From Psychrobacter fulvigenes (GTDB taxonomy: Bacteria > Pseudomonadota > Gammaproteobacteria > Pseudomonadales > Moraxellaceae), in the NCBI RefSeq assembly GCF_904846155.1, contig NZ_CAJGZP010000001.1, forward strand, positions 1,302,001-1,366,000: 64,000 bases of DNA, read 5' to 3'. Made by a program: the position numbers and the translations under genes. The notes beneath the pieces were generated by a model that was given only the letters and a program-made list of their open reading frames with translations, made no database searches and was not told the origin of the DNA. Positions 7,966-16,836 of the stretch are shown one piece after another (position 1 is the first letter of the stretch; every line of letters begins with the position of its first letter).

Positions 7966-8898
7966 ATGTCTGCTGACAAGGCATGGTTAGATCATGACCA
8001 TCAAAATGATGTTCATCGAGACAGCTATCATCAAGCGCCCATTATTGGCTATCACCGTGCGCCACTATCACAAAAATTTGGTGCGCCAAGACAGCCAAAC
8101 TTGGTTGCGCTGATGAGCGTGATAGAGATGGTGGCGCCTTACGATGTGCCCGAGGCGTTTGTCGGTTTAGAGCATTTTAGCCATCTGTGGCTCAGTTGGC
8201 AGTTTCATCATAACTATATTAAACAAGATAAAGCTAAGCAAAATGAAACCAAAGGCCATTCTAACGAGCGCCATAACGAGCAGTCGGACACAGCAAATGC
8301 AAATAGTACTACGTTTCGTCCGCAAGTCCGTCCGCCAAGACTCGGCGGTAATCAAAAGGTTGGCGTATTTGCCAGTCGTAGTATGTATCGACCGTCAGCT
8401 CTGGGACTGTCTGTGGTCAAGCTTGAGCGCATTGAGGTGATCGAAGGGCGCGTGCTACTGATGATTAGCGGCGCTGATATGATCGATGGTACACCGATTA
8501 TCGATATTAAGCCTTATATCGCTTACAGCGATGCTGTGGCTGACGCTAAGAGTGGCTTTGCGACCGCTGCGCTTGAGAAGTTAGTAGTGCAGATGACTGA
8601 CACAGCCAAGCAGCAGTTTATGCAAATAGCTCATGAGCAACAGCAGGCTCAGCAAAACGCTGACAAACAACCATCGACGCATGACAGCGTGCTCTATCGT
8701 CTACAAAGCCGCTTGATAGATGCAGATATTGAGCGTATTAAAGACCTTATCGCCTATGATCCGCGCCCTGCTTATCGCCGTGATGAGATGAATACCACTT
8801 TTATCATGCGTTATAAGTCGGTCGATGTGAGTTTTCAGCTCATAGAATCGGGGCAGTTGCAGATAACGGCTGTTGTAGAGGTTAAGGATGCCTTATAG
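7966..8898 (+). CDS. trmO: tRNA (N6-threonylcarbamoyladenosine(37)-N6)-methyltransferase TrmO
   Basis: A 310-residue member of the TsaA/YaeB family, which methylates t6A37 of threonine tRNAs using S-adenosylmethionine. Family motifs include KFGAPRQPNLV near residue 32, GVFASRSMYRPSALGLSVVKLERIE near 130 and IIDIKPYIAYSD near 180. It is longer than E. coli TrmO (235). Extra low-complexity segments rich in Lys, Gln, Asn and His at about residues 85-112 and 220-240 interrupt the fold. GGAGGG lies just before the start. It is followed by gspE but shows no functional tie to it. Confidence 0.9.
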   Translation: MSADKAWLDHDHQNDVHRDSYHQAPIIGYHRAPLSQKFGAPRQPNLVALMSVIEMVAPYDVPEAFVGLEHFSHLWLSWQFHHNYIKQDKAKQNETKGHSNERHNEQSDTANANSTTFRPQVRPPRLGGNQKVGVFASRSMYRPSALGLSVVKLERIEVIEGRVLLMISGADMIDGTPIIDIKPYIAYSDAVADAKSGFATAALEKLVVQMTDTAKQQFMQIAHEQQQAQQNADKQPSTHDSVLYRLQSRLIDADIERIKDLIAYDPRPAYRRDEMNTTFIMRYKSVDVSFQLIESGQLQITAVVEVKDAL

Positions 8899-8971
8899 TA
8901 TTGCAGGCTGATTTTTAAGTTGTTGAATCTACTATACCAATTATATTTGACCATTATAAAAGAAGAAAAAT

Positions 8972-10759
8972 ATGTCTGCTCAGAAGTATTCGATAATGAT
9001 TGATCTGCGTTGGTGCTTAGATGAGCTACTAGCGGATAGAGTCATTGATCAGCGCGGCTATAATTTGGTGATGACCAGTCGCCGTGATAAAGATCAGCAT
9101 CCACTGTTGACCATCAGTGAGTTTGGGCTGCCGAATGGCCACGCCTTTGGTAGCGACCCAGAGCAAACATTGACGCTGGCATGGCTCAATCAGTGGCTAG
9201 CAGCCAAAGCAGATATGGCGCTCGTGCGTATTGATCCGCTAAAGATCGATGTGCCCGCCGTGACGCAGCTGATGTCGTTTGAATACGCGCGCTCGCAGCA
9301 TATTTTGCCGATTGAAGTCACGATGGATGAAGTGGTCATCGGTACTGATCAGCCGTTTTATACGGATTGGCACGCTAATATAGAAAAGCTGATTAAATCC
9401 AAAACTTATCGCACCGTCTATATCAATCCTGAACAAATCAATCGCTATCGGCAAGAGTTCTATCAAGTCACGCAAGCGATTGCAGGTGCCAACTCCATCC
9501 ATAAACGCGCTGCTGCGGATGTAACCAACGTCGAGGCGCTATTACAGCTGGGCGACAACAATAATCCCGATGCCAATGACCAACATATCGTCAAAGTCGT
9601 CGATTGGCTACTGCAATATGCCTTTGAGCAGCGTGCCAGTGATATCCATCTAGAGCCACGGCGTGAGACAGGCAAGGTGCGCTTTCGTATCGATGGAGTG
9701 CTGCATACGGTTTATGAGATGCCACTGGCGATTGTAGTAGCAGTGACGGCGCGAATCAAAATCTTAGGGCGGCTCAATGTCGCAGAGAAGCGCAAACCGC
9801 AAGACGGGCGTCTAAAGACCCGTACTCATAATGGCATGGAGACCGAGCTGCGCCTGTCTACCATGCCGACTGCTTTTGGTGAAAAGCTGGTCATGCGGGT
9901 ATTTGACCCTGAAGTGCTGGTGCGCTCGTTTGCTCAGCTTGGCCTGTCAGGTAAGCAGCTCGAGAGGTGGCAGGAGCTGACGGCGCATCCAAATGGCATT
10001 ATTCTGGTGACAGGCCCGACTGGCTCTGGTAAGACCACCACGTTATATAGTACGCTCAAGCAGCTCGCCACTGAGCAAGTAAATGTCTGTACCATCGAAG
10101 ATCCTATTGAGATGATTGAGCCAGCTTTTAATCAGATGCAAGTCAATCCAGGCGTGGATTTGCACTTCGCTGACGGTATTCGCTCCCTGATGCGGCAAGA
10201 TCCAGACATTATTATGGTTGGCGAGATTCGCGATGCTGAGACTGCCAATATGGCAGTGCAGGCCTCACTGACTGGACACTTAGTGCTATCAACTTTGCAT
10301 ACCAATGATGCGCCCAGCTCTATCACTCGTCTGCATGATTTGGGTATTCAGCCGTTTTTGACGTCGGCGACCATATTGGGCGTGATGGCACAAAGATTGC
10401 TACGTACATTATGTCCATACTGTAAGCAAGCAGTGGAGGTGAGTGCAGATAGTGAAGTGGCCATCCAGTGGCAGGAGTTGGTACAGCCTTGGCGTGCTGC
10501 AGTGCCAGCTCAAGTTTATACAGCTCGTGGCTGTGAGCACTGTCGTCATACGGGCTATCAGGGCCGAGTCGGTCTCTATGAAATCATGCCCTTATCAAAT
10601 GAGCTAAAAAAGCTGGTAGCGGCTGATGCCAATTTGGATGTATTGAAGCAGCAAGCCTACCGCGAAGGTGTGCAGCCACTGCGCCTATCTGGTGCCAAGC
10701 GCATCAGTGAAGGGGTGACGACCATAGAAGAAGTGATGCGCGTGGTGCCTTTACATTGA
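8972..10759 (+). CDS. gspE: Type II secretion system ATPase GspE
   Basis: A 595-residue secretion ATPase of the PulE/GspE family. An N-terminal domain is followed by the ATPase core: RASDIHLEPR near residue 220, Walker A GPTGSGKTT at about 348-356, the Asp-box DPDIIMVGEIRD near 410, and the tetracysteine zinc motif CPYC...CEHC near 479 and 520. It powers pseudopilus assembly from the cytosolic face of the inner membrane. Pseudopilin genes gspHIJK follow 2 kb downstream, which favours GspE over the related PilB. The other T2SS genes are not in the window. The start has only a weak AGAAG site. Confidence 0.9.
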   Translation: MSAQKYSIMIDLRWCLDELLADRVIDQRGYNLVMTSRRDKDQHPLLTISEFGLPNGHAFGSDPEQTLTLAWLNQWLAAKADMALVRIDPLKIDVPAVTQLMSFEYARSQHILPIEVTMDEVVIGTDQPFYTDWHANIEKLIKSKTYRTVYINPEQINRYRQEFYQVTQAIAGANSIHKRAAADVTNVEALLQLGDNNNPDANDQHIVKVVDWLLQYAFEQRASDIHLEPRRETGKVRFRIDGVLHTVYEMPLAIVVAVTARIKILGRLNVAEKRKPQDGRLKTRTHNGMETELRLSTMPTAFGEKLVMRVFDPEVLVRSFAQLGLSGKQLERWQELTAHPNGIILVTGPTGSGKTTTLYSTLKQLATEQVNVCTIEDPIEMIEPAFNQMQVNPGVDLHFADGIRSLMRQDPDIIMVGEIRDAETANMAVQASLTGHLVLSTLHTNDAPSSITRLHDLGIQPFLTSATILGVMAQRLLRTLCPYCKQAVEVSADSEVAIQWQELVQPWRAAVPAQVYTARGCEHCRHTGYQGRVGLYEIMPLSNELKKLVAADANLDVLKQQAYREGVQPLRLSGAKRISEGVTTIEEVMRVVPLH

Positions 10760-10876
10760 TCGGACTTGAAAACAGCCCTCTTTAGAGCAATGATTAGTAT
10801 TACGATCACCAAATTTGATTACCAAATCTATTGTTTAAAATATTCCACTTACTAATGTTTATTAACGAGATAGTTT

Positions 10877-11665
10877 ATGTTTACTGATAGTCACTGTCAT
10901 CTTAACCGTTTGGATTTAACGAAGTATGATGGTCAATTATCTGGCGCGATTGCTGCGATGAAAGACGCCCAAGTCACTCGTGCGATGGCAATTATGTGTG
11001 ATTTTGCTGAATACGATGAGATTGCCAACATTGTCAGGACCTATGGTGATGAGACGCTAAATCTAGGGATGAGTGTTGGTATTCATCCTTGTGAAGACAT
11101 CAAAATCTTGCAGTCAGCGACCGTCGAGCGTTTGGTAGAAACTGCCAATGCCGAGCATGTGTGGGCAATAGGCGAGACGGGTCTGGATTACTACTGGTCA
11201 ACCGAAAACGCCCATGAGCAGCGTGAAAGTTTTGCGCGTCACATTCATGCTAGCAAGCAACTCAAAAAACCGCTCGTTGTGCATATGCGTGATGCTAAAG
11301 AAGACACCATGGATATCTTAAAAGCGGAAGGTGCTGAGCATGGCATCATTCACTGCTTTACTGAAGACTGGGAGACGGCAAAGCGCGCACTGAATTTAGG
11401 GTTTTACGTGTCGTTTTCGGGCATTGTTAGCTTTAAGAGTGCAAAAATGATTCAAGATGCAGCTAGACAAATGCCTAGAGACCGAATACTTATCGAAACC
11501 GATAGTCCTTATTTAGCGCCTGTACCCAAACGTGGCAGACCCAATGAACCTGCATACGTACCCTATGTGGCAAGCTATCTTGCAGACATGTATGGATGCA
11601 GTAGCGATGAAGTCGGCGCACTTACTGCAAAAAACTTTGAAAATCTACTGGCACAGTACCATTAA
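10877..11665 (+). CDS. TatD family metal-dependent deoxyribonuclease
   Basis: A 262-residue TIM-barrel hydrolase of the TatD/YcfH family. The metal-binding HxH is in DSHCHLNR at the N-terminus, the Glu in GETGLDYYW near residue 97, His in VVHMRDA and IIHCFTEDW, and the final Asp in ETDSPYLAP near residue 210. Members are nucleases acting in DNA repair or turnover. The specific TatD, YcfH or YjjV subgroup cannot be fixed by eye. It lies 117 bp after gspE in the same direction and may be co-transcribed with it. Confidence 0.9.
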   Translation: MFTDSHCHLNRLDLTKYDGQLSGAIAAMKDAQVTRAMAIMCDFAEYDEIANIVRTYGDETLNLGMSVGIHPCEDIKILQSATVERLVETANAEHVWAIGETGLDYYWSTENAHEQRESFARHIHASKQLKKPLVVHMRDAKEDTMDILKAEGAEHGIIHCFTEDWETAKRALNLGFYVSFSGIVSFKSAKMIQDAARQMPRDRILIETDSPYLAPVPKRGRPNEPAYVPYVASYLADMYGCSSDEVGALTAKNFENLLAQYH

Positions 11666-11896
11666 AATGGTTATGCTATGACCAGTCAGTCATTCACTGG
11701 ATAATTTGAGCGCTGTGCTATTGCATACTTTGCGATAAAGCTAACAGTATGATTATCAATGACTATTCAGAAAACATAAGCATGGAAGCCTTTTATAGTC
11801 ATCGTATGGTTTTTGTACGGTCATCATGACCTATTGTATATTTAGCTATTGCAACTATAAACCTATGCTTCATCTTGTCAGATTTTAGGAGACGTT

Positions 11897-12586
11897 ATGA
11901 GTCGTCAACACCAATTTAAAGTACGAGAAGAAAATATCTTGGCGATGGCTGAGCAACTGTTACTTGAATCTGGCGATGGTGATATCACTTTGGATAGCTT
12001 GGCCGATCAGCTTGATTTGGCGAAAGGCACCCTATACAAGCACTTTTCTAGCAAAGATGAGTTGTATTTGCGTATTATTATTCGCTACGAAGAGCAATTG
12101 TTTGAGATCAATCGTATCGATGATACGCCAGCAGCAGGCATTTCACGTATGATCCTGCAGCAGCTGATGAATCCACAAAAAGCCATGCTGCTCAATCAAA
12201 TCGAGGAGCGTCTGGCGGCTTCTGTAACGGGTCTCAATCGCTTATTTGGCGAGCTATACGATATTCGTCGTCAGCGCATGAAGCGTATGATTGACATTAT
12301 TAGCTTGTATCTAAAAGATGAGCGCAGCCGGATGACGACTCGTGACTATTTGTCTTCCCTTTGGGCGCTGGGTCAGGGCGGTGCTGGGCTGTTAAATTCA
12401 AGCTTCTATCAGCGCTATCTTGGTCGCCGAGATACCCTACGCTATGCTTTTGTGCAGCAGATTTTAGAGCTGCCCAGTCATTATCCTATCTATGCCGATG
12501 ATGAAGAGGTGATGGATGAGGACATGCAAGAGCTTGTGGAGCAAATCGATACGGAATCAGAAGAGCATCGTAAGACGACTTATTAA
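11897..12586 (+). CDS. TetR family transcriptional regulator
   Basis: A 229-residue protein with an N-terminal TetR helix-turn-helix: ITLDSLADQLDLAKGTLYKHF at about residues 30-50, then SSKDELYL. The rest is a helical ligand-binding domain ending in an acidic tail. AGGAG precedes the start. It lies between tatD and the pseudopilin genes in the same direction, but a strong hairpin follows the stop, so it may be a separate unit. Targets and ligand are unknown. Confidence 0.85.
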   Translation: MSRQHQFKVREENILAMAEQLLLESGDGDITLDSLADQLDLAKGTLYKHFSSKDELYLRIIIRYEEQLFEINRIDDTPAAGISRMILQQLMNPQKAMLLNQIEERLAASVTGLNRLFGELYDIRRQRMKRMIDIISLYLKDERSRMTTRDYLSSLWALGQGGAGLLNSSFYQRYLGRRDTLRYAFVQQILELPSHYPIYADDEEVMDEDMQELVEQIDTESEEHRKTTY

Positions 12587-12594
12587 TCACTTAA

Positions 12595-12630
12595 AGTATT
12601 AACCAGTCATTATTTACACTGGTTAATACT
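12595..12630. terminator. Strong hairpin after the TetR gene
   Basis: A perfect 13-bp inverted repeat (AGTATTAACCAGT and ACTGGTTAATACT) has a 10-nt loop and begins 8 bp after the TetR stop. There is no clear T-run on either side, so it may be an atypical terminator or an RNA-stabilising hairpin. Confidence 0.5.
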
Positions 12631-12711
12631 CAAAAGTTTAGCTTACCCTAAAGACTGTCCTCTCAAATCACCTCTATTGCGATATCTCACATTAATGATA
12701 ATAGGTGCCCT

Positions 12712-13518
12712 ATGCCGGTTACTGTCAAAACTCAGTCCAGCTCAGCGCCTTATCCATCTGCTGCCAATCATATTAAATCTTTATCCTCTGAGCACATATC
12801 TATTAAGCGTATACCTTCTAGTTCTAAACAGCTATGTTTTAAAGAAATACCATCTAAACATATAGACAACCATGCACAAGCTGGCTTCACCTTGGTTGAG
12901 ATTGTGGTAGTGGTGGTTATTTTGTCCATATTTGCTGGCATGATGAGTCTGTCTGTCGGTAGCAGTGAGTCTCGCAAAAACCGTGCTTTTTATGAGCATC
13001 TGACAGATTCACTCAGCTACGTTAGGCTGTTAGCTGCTGAGGGTATGCAGCCGATGGGGTTAAGTTTGCAAGCAGACAAGCAAGGTCAAGTGACGCCTGT
13101 CATTGTGACTTTATTAAATCCATATATTGGTTACCAGACACAAGTGCTACCGACAGGTGGCGGTGATAGTACGCTCAAAAACTCAATGGAGTTGTCTGCT
13201 GATTTGTCTGGAATGTCAGGCACCTCTGGAAACCAACCAGCAACCCCAAGTTGGGAGCTTGAGCCTGCAGTATCTTTGCCAACCTTGCCTGCTGGGGTGA
13301 GCTTGAGTATTGAGAGCTTGGAGTCGAATATGTCTGGTATCGCACAAACGCAAACCTTACAGCCGTGGTTTAGTGCACAAACAGTGCCGCAAGTATTATG
13401 GTTTGGTAATGGACAGGCAACGCCTGTGACGATAGAGGTGCGTCATGACTCGCGCTTGGTCGGGGAAGTCATTACTATCATGCCTGATGGTAGTATAAAG
13501 ATAGGGCATGGGCGTTAG
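12712..13518 (+). CDS. gspH: Type II secretion pseudopilin GspH
   Basis: A 268-residue protein with a prepilin signature GFTLVEIVVVVVILSIFAGMMS. Cleavage by the prepilin peptidase is expected after Gly58, then methylation of Phe59, leaving Glu at mature position 5. The order H-I-J-K and the mature domain fit the minor pseudopilin GspH. The leader of 58 residues is far longer than the usual 6-25. No in-frame ATG, GTG or TTG lies between 12712 and the cleavage site, and an AGGTG lies just upstream of the ATG. It opens a tight run gspH-I-J-K. Confidence 0.8.
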   Translation: MPVTVKTQSSSAPYPSAANHIKSLSSEHISIKRIPSSSKQLCFKEIPSKHIDNHAQAGFTLVEIVVVVVILSIFAGMMSLSVGSSESRKNRAFYEHLTDSLSYVRLLAAEGMQPMGLSLQADKQGQVTPVIVTLLNPYIGYQTQVLPTGGGDSTLKNSMELSADLSGMSGTSGNQPATPSWELEPAVSLPTLPAGVSLSIESLESNMSGIAQTQTLQPWFSAQTVPQVLWFGNGQATPVTIEVRHDSRLVGEVITIMPDGSIKIGHGR

Positions 13519-13521
13519 CAG

Positions 13522-14016
13522 ATGAATGACAAGAATAAACTAATAAAGAAACCTATCAGCCAAGCCCCAACGCTATCCAAGCGAGAAGGCGGATTTACCT
13601 TGATAGAGGTGATGGTGGCGCTCGCAATTTTAGCAGTGGTTGCGGTTGCGGCTAGCCGTGCCAGTAGCGCTTATTTGAGCTCAGTCGATGTACTGCGTAC
13701 ACAAACGCTTGCGCACTTCGTGGCACAGAATGCCGCGGCTGATTTACGGATTCAAGAGGCTTGGCTCACGGCCAGTCGCACGCAAACCATCAACGCTCAA
13801 GGTCGCGCGTGGCAAGTAGTGATGACGGTTTCGGACAGTCTTACGCCCGCATTAAAAGAGGTGAATATCAGTGTCGCTCCTATTGTTGATGGGCAAGCGC
13901 GTTCAGCGGTGACGGACATTGATGTGATGATTAGCAATGAGCAGCAAGAAATTGGCAGTCTCGACTTGAGTGGTTTAGGTCAAGGCAATCTGGGGATGTC
14001 GGGAGGTGTCCCGTGA
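13522..14016 (+). CDS. gspI: Type II secretion pseudopilin GspI
   Basis: A 164-residue minor pseudopilin. Its leader of 24 residues ends in EGG, followed by FTLIEVMVALAILAVVAVAA with Glu at +5. The following ASRASSAYLSSVDVLRTQTLAHFVAQN is typical of GspI, which starts the GspI-J-K tip complex. It begins 3 bp after the gspH stop and overlaps gspJ by 4 bp, indicating coupled translation. The mature body is of normal length. Confidence 0.88.
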   Translation: MNDKNKLIKKPISQAPTLSKREGGFTLIEVMVALAILAVVAVAASRASSAYLSSVDVLRTQTLAHFVAQNAAADLRIQEAWLTASRTQTINAQGRAWQVVMTVSDSLTPALKEVNISVAPIVDGQARSAVTDIDVMISNEQQEIGSLDLSGLGQGNLGMSGGVP

Positions 14017-14924
14017 GGCAGCAGCAGCGCGGCTTTACCTTGCTCGAGCTGATGGTGGCCATGTCGATATTTGCCATGCTTGCCGTTGCAGGTTGGCAAG
14101 TGTTTGATAGTGTCAACCGTGCTCGCGAACGCGCACAGTTTCATGCTGATAACTTAGCTGCATTGCAGTATGCCTATTTACAGTTGCAACAAGACATGGG
14201 GCAGATCATTGCTTATCAAGCGCCACCGACGCAAAATATTAGGGCAGATACTGCCAGTGCGCCTAACTTGAATAACAATGTTAATAAAAATGCTAACAAC
14301 AATGCTGAAAATAACAACAACGTTAATAGCAATTCAGGTAATAACCAAGTTAACCCGATAGCTGCTGAGCCTTTTATGAGTTTGGATGCTGAACGGGTTA
14401 GCTTTGTGCGTTATGCCGATCCAGATCCGCGTTATCAAACCAGCCCAAGCATACAGCGTATAGACTATATCTTTGCCAATCAGCGCCTTATTCGTCGGCA
14501 ATATAATAGCGTAGAAGGGGGTTCTGAGAGCATCAGTTTAGATACGGTACTGCTAGATGAGGTGACAGCAGGACGTTGGCACGCCTACCTACCTGAGATA
14601 AGTACCAAATTTCCTGATGCAAATAGCCAACAGGGTAACAATGGCAATAATCTTATAAATGCTAGTGAAGTCAGCAGTGACAGCAATAAAGCGCAGCCTA
14701 TGTTGCCTAAGCTACTGCCAAAAGGGGTGGGCGTCAGCTTTACTTATCAGGACATGCCAATCACCTGGCAGTGGGCACTTGCTCCGCAAACCGTACCGCG
14801 TAACGGTGGTGGTCATGCTGCTAAGACAGCTAATAATAACGGTAACAATCCTGAAAATAATTCTGGAAATAAACCTAAAAACACTCTTGAAAATAACCCT
14901 GAAAACACGCCAACAGATCAATAA
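14013..14924 (+). CDS. gspJ: Type II secretion pseudopilin GspJ with Asn-rich insertions
   Basis: A 303-residue minor pseudopilin. It uses a GTG start at 14013 with GGGAGG at 14001-14006. A short leader MRQQQRG precedes FTLLELMVAMSIFAMLAVAG. GspJ features follow, such as FDSVNRARERAQ and the core RVSFVRYADPDPRYQ. Two asparagine-rich low-complexity stretches stand out: about residues 86-112 and the C-terminal tail from about 268, repeating NN, GN, EN and KN units. It is about 100 residues longer than E. coli GspJ. It is part of the pseudopilus tip with GspI and GspK. Confidence 0.88.
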   Translation: MRQQQRGFTLLELMVAMSIFAMLAVAGWQVFDSVNRARERAQFHADNLAALQYAYLQLQQDMGQIIAYQAPPTQNIRADTASAPNLNNNVNKNANNNAENNNNVNSNSGNNQVNPIAAEPFMSLDAERVSFVRYADPDPRYQTSPSIQRIDYIFANQRLIRRQYNSVEGGSESISLDTVLLDEVTAGRWHAYLPEISTKFPDANSQQGNNGNNLINASEVSSDSNKAQPMLPKLLPKGVGVSFTYQDMPITWQWALAPQTVPRNGGGHAAKTANNNGNNPENNSGNKPKNTLENNPENTPTDQ

Positions 14925-14936
14925 TACGAGGGACTT

Positions 14937-16031
14937 ATGACAATGCCATCAAAGCTGCCATCAGACTCCCAGTGTGGCGTGGCACTATTGACCATCTTAT
15001 TATTGGTGGTCAGTATCACAGTCGTGGCAGGGGCGATGCTCGCCAGTCAAAAGATTGTCATTCGCCGTAGTGGTTTATTATTCAATCAAGATCAGTTGTT
15101 GCAAGGCATCAATGCAGGGCAGCAGCTGGCATTGACGGTGATACGTGCTGACAATCAGCTCAATGATACCGATAGCGAGCAAGACGTTTGGGCACAGCCA
15201 TTAGCCCGCTATACTATGGGTAGGCACAGCGTCACTACCGAGCTACGTGATGAGGCCAGTCGTTTTAATATCAATAATTTATATCATGATGGCGCGGTGG
15301 ATACGGCTGCACTTGCTGTGTTTCAGCGTCTATTGAATCAGCTAAACCTAGAGTCTGATATAGCCGTTGCCGTACTAGATTGGCAAGATGCGGACAGCGA
15401 GGTCTATAATGATGGTGGTGATGAAAGCGTGGTCTATGCTCAGCAAGACAATATAGCGGATAAAAAACTCCCAAATCAGCCGTTTATAAGTATTGAGCAG
15501 TTAGCAGAAGTGCGCGGAATAAGCGCTGAGGTGCTTGCGACCCTACGACCTTATATTACTGCAGTGCCTTATTTTTTACCCATTAACGTCAATACGGCAA
15601 GCCCGGTGTTACTCGCAGCACTAATAGAAGGAGCGACCACAGAACAGATGCAAACGCTGATAAAACTGCGCGAGCAGCAAGTATTGAGTGCCATCGATGA
15701 GTTGTGGCAGCTACCACCTCTTAGTGCTTTAAATACTGAGCAGCGTCAAGCACTGACCCCATTATTGGCAGTAGAGAGTCAGGCATTTATGGCGCTGATT
15801 ACGGCGACTGATAGTAGTCCTGATGAGGCACCGCGGCAGAGGTTTGCGACGGTGCTGATCAGTAAGGTAAGTATCAGTAAATTAAGTCATAGTAGTGAGA
15901 GTAATGGTGATATTAACAATAATGGCAACAATGGCAACGACCGTTCTAATAGCGCTGACAGTGACGCTAATACGCCAAAAGTGATAAAAGTAGTTTCGCA
16001 GCGGTTGTGGGCATTTCGTCCTAGTTTTTAA
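14937..16031 (+). CDS. gspK: Type II secretion pseudopilin GspK
   Basis: A 364-residue large minor pseudopilin that would cap the pseudopilus. Its signal region CGVALLTILLLVVSITVVAG lacks the Glu at +5, as is normal for GspK, and cleavage is expected after Gly14. The SAM-like segments are recognisable: DEASRFNINNLY, FISIEQLAEVRGI and PINVNTASPVLLAAL. A short Asn/Asp/Ser-rich patch precedes the C-terminus, echoing GspJ. GAGGGA precedes the ATG at 14937; the ATG at 14943 is an alternative. The gene ends 18 bp before the convergent TetR gene. Confidence 0.88.
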   Translation: MTMPSKLPSDSQCGVALLTILLLVVSITVVAGAMLASQKIVIRRSGLLFNQDQLLQGINAGQQLALTVIRADNQLNDTDSEQDVWAQPLARYTMGRHSVTTELRDEASRFNINNLYHDGAVDTAALAVFQRLLNQLNLESDIAVAVLDWQDADSEVYNDGGDESVVYAQQDNIADKKLPNQPFISIEQLAEVRGISAEVLATLRPYITAVPYFLPINVNTASPVLLAALIEGATTEQMQTLIKLREQQVLSAIDELWQLPPLSALNTEQRQALTPLLAVESQAFMALITATDSSPDEAPRQRFATVLISKVSISKLSHSSESNGDINNNGNNGNDRSNSADSDANTPKVIKVVSQRLWAFRPSF

Positions 16032-16048
16032 CCCCCACCTCAAGGCTA

Positions 16049-16729
16049 TCAATCATTAAGCTGCGTCTCTTCGCTGGATTTCCAATTATAAGCGCCATAA
16101 AACAGCATCTGTGCCTGACGGGTGCAATTGTGTAACATCAGCTGCTTTTTCGCTTCAATCTCCGCTGAGTCAACCTCATCGTCATGCTCTTCAGAATAGG
16201 TTAACTCTAGCCAGTCAATAATCCAAGAAAAAAACATATTGACCCCAGCTTCAGCGAGTAGGCGACGGTCATAATCATTGATATGAGCAAAAGCAGGCTG
16301 TAATGCCAGATCTTCCCCTAAAATCTTGCCGTGCATTTTTACCAAGTTACTAATGGCTTTACGCACTGACTCTGAACCACCAAATCGTTCACTGACTAGG
16401 AACTGCCAATATTGTGACTGGGCGCTGACGGTGTGCAAAAACAGTTGAATACTCTTGGCAATTTGACGATCAAAACTGCGTTTACGGCCGATTTGTAAGC
16501 CGTCACGTAAGATGGCGAGCGTGCTGCCGAGCTCCTCAACCACCAGTGCCTCGCCCAAGGATTCCATGTCATCAAAATGACGATAGAAAGCCGTCGGCAC
16601 CACGCCAACCTCACGAGTTACCTGTCGTAGGCTGATAGAGCTAAAAGACTGCCCTGTCATACACAAGTCTAATACCGCACTAAAAAATGCGTGCCGAGTT
16701 TGAAGTTTCTTTTTTTCGCGACTGCTCAT
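16049..16729 (-). CDS. TetR family regulator, FabR-like
   Basis: A 226-residue TetR-type protein. The DNA-binding helix-turn-helix is SSISLRQVTREVGVVPTAFYRHFDDMESLGEAL near residues 28-60, close to FabR, the repressor of unsaturated fatty-acid synthesis genes in gammaproteobacteria. The C-terminal domain has FGG near residue 117, RLLAEAGVNMFFSWIIDW and a final MLFYGA region. No fatty-acid gene is beside it here, so the FabR name rests on similarity only. The start region has a poor ribosome-binding site. Confidence 0.75.
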   Translation of the reverse strand: MSSREKKKLQTRHAFFSAVLDLCMTGQSFSSISLRQVTREVGVVPTAFYRHFDDMESLGEALVVEELGSTLAILRDGLQIGRKRSFDRQIAKSIQLFLHTVSAQSQYWQFLVSERFGGSESVRKAISNLVKMHGKILGEDLALQPAFAHINDYDRRLLAEAGVNMFFSWIIDWLELTYSEEHDDEVDSAEIEAKKQLMLHNCTRQAQMLFYGAYNWKSSEETQLND

Positions 16730-16836
16730 AGTATTTAATCATTATCCAATAAATGTTTATGATACTCATTTCAACGCAAAGATACGAATGAAATTCTTAT
16801 TACTCATATTTCAGAATGCTTAACATGGTCTAGTTA

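Noticed and set aside
7751..7984. 77-codon minus-strand frame upstream of trmO
   Set aside because: It overlaps the trmO start and is largely the translation of a repeated T-run/GGAG tract; no ribosome-binding site or family resemblance.
8972..10759. PilB (type IV pilus ATPase) instead of GspE
   Set aside because: The downstream gspHIJK genes and the sequence type favour GspE, although the families are close.
12677..12865. 62-codon frame overlapping the gspH leader
   Set aside because: It ends inside the gspH leader and lacks a ribosome-binding site; the gspH frame carries the prepilin motif.
14265..14340. Asn-rich tract of gspJ read as a frameshift or sequencing fault
   Set aside because: The frame stays open with normal GspJ sequence on both sides and a similar tract occurs at the C-terminus.
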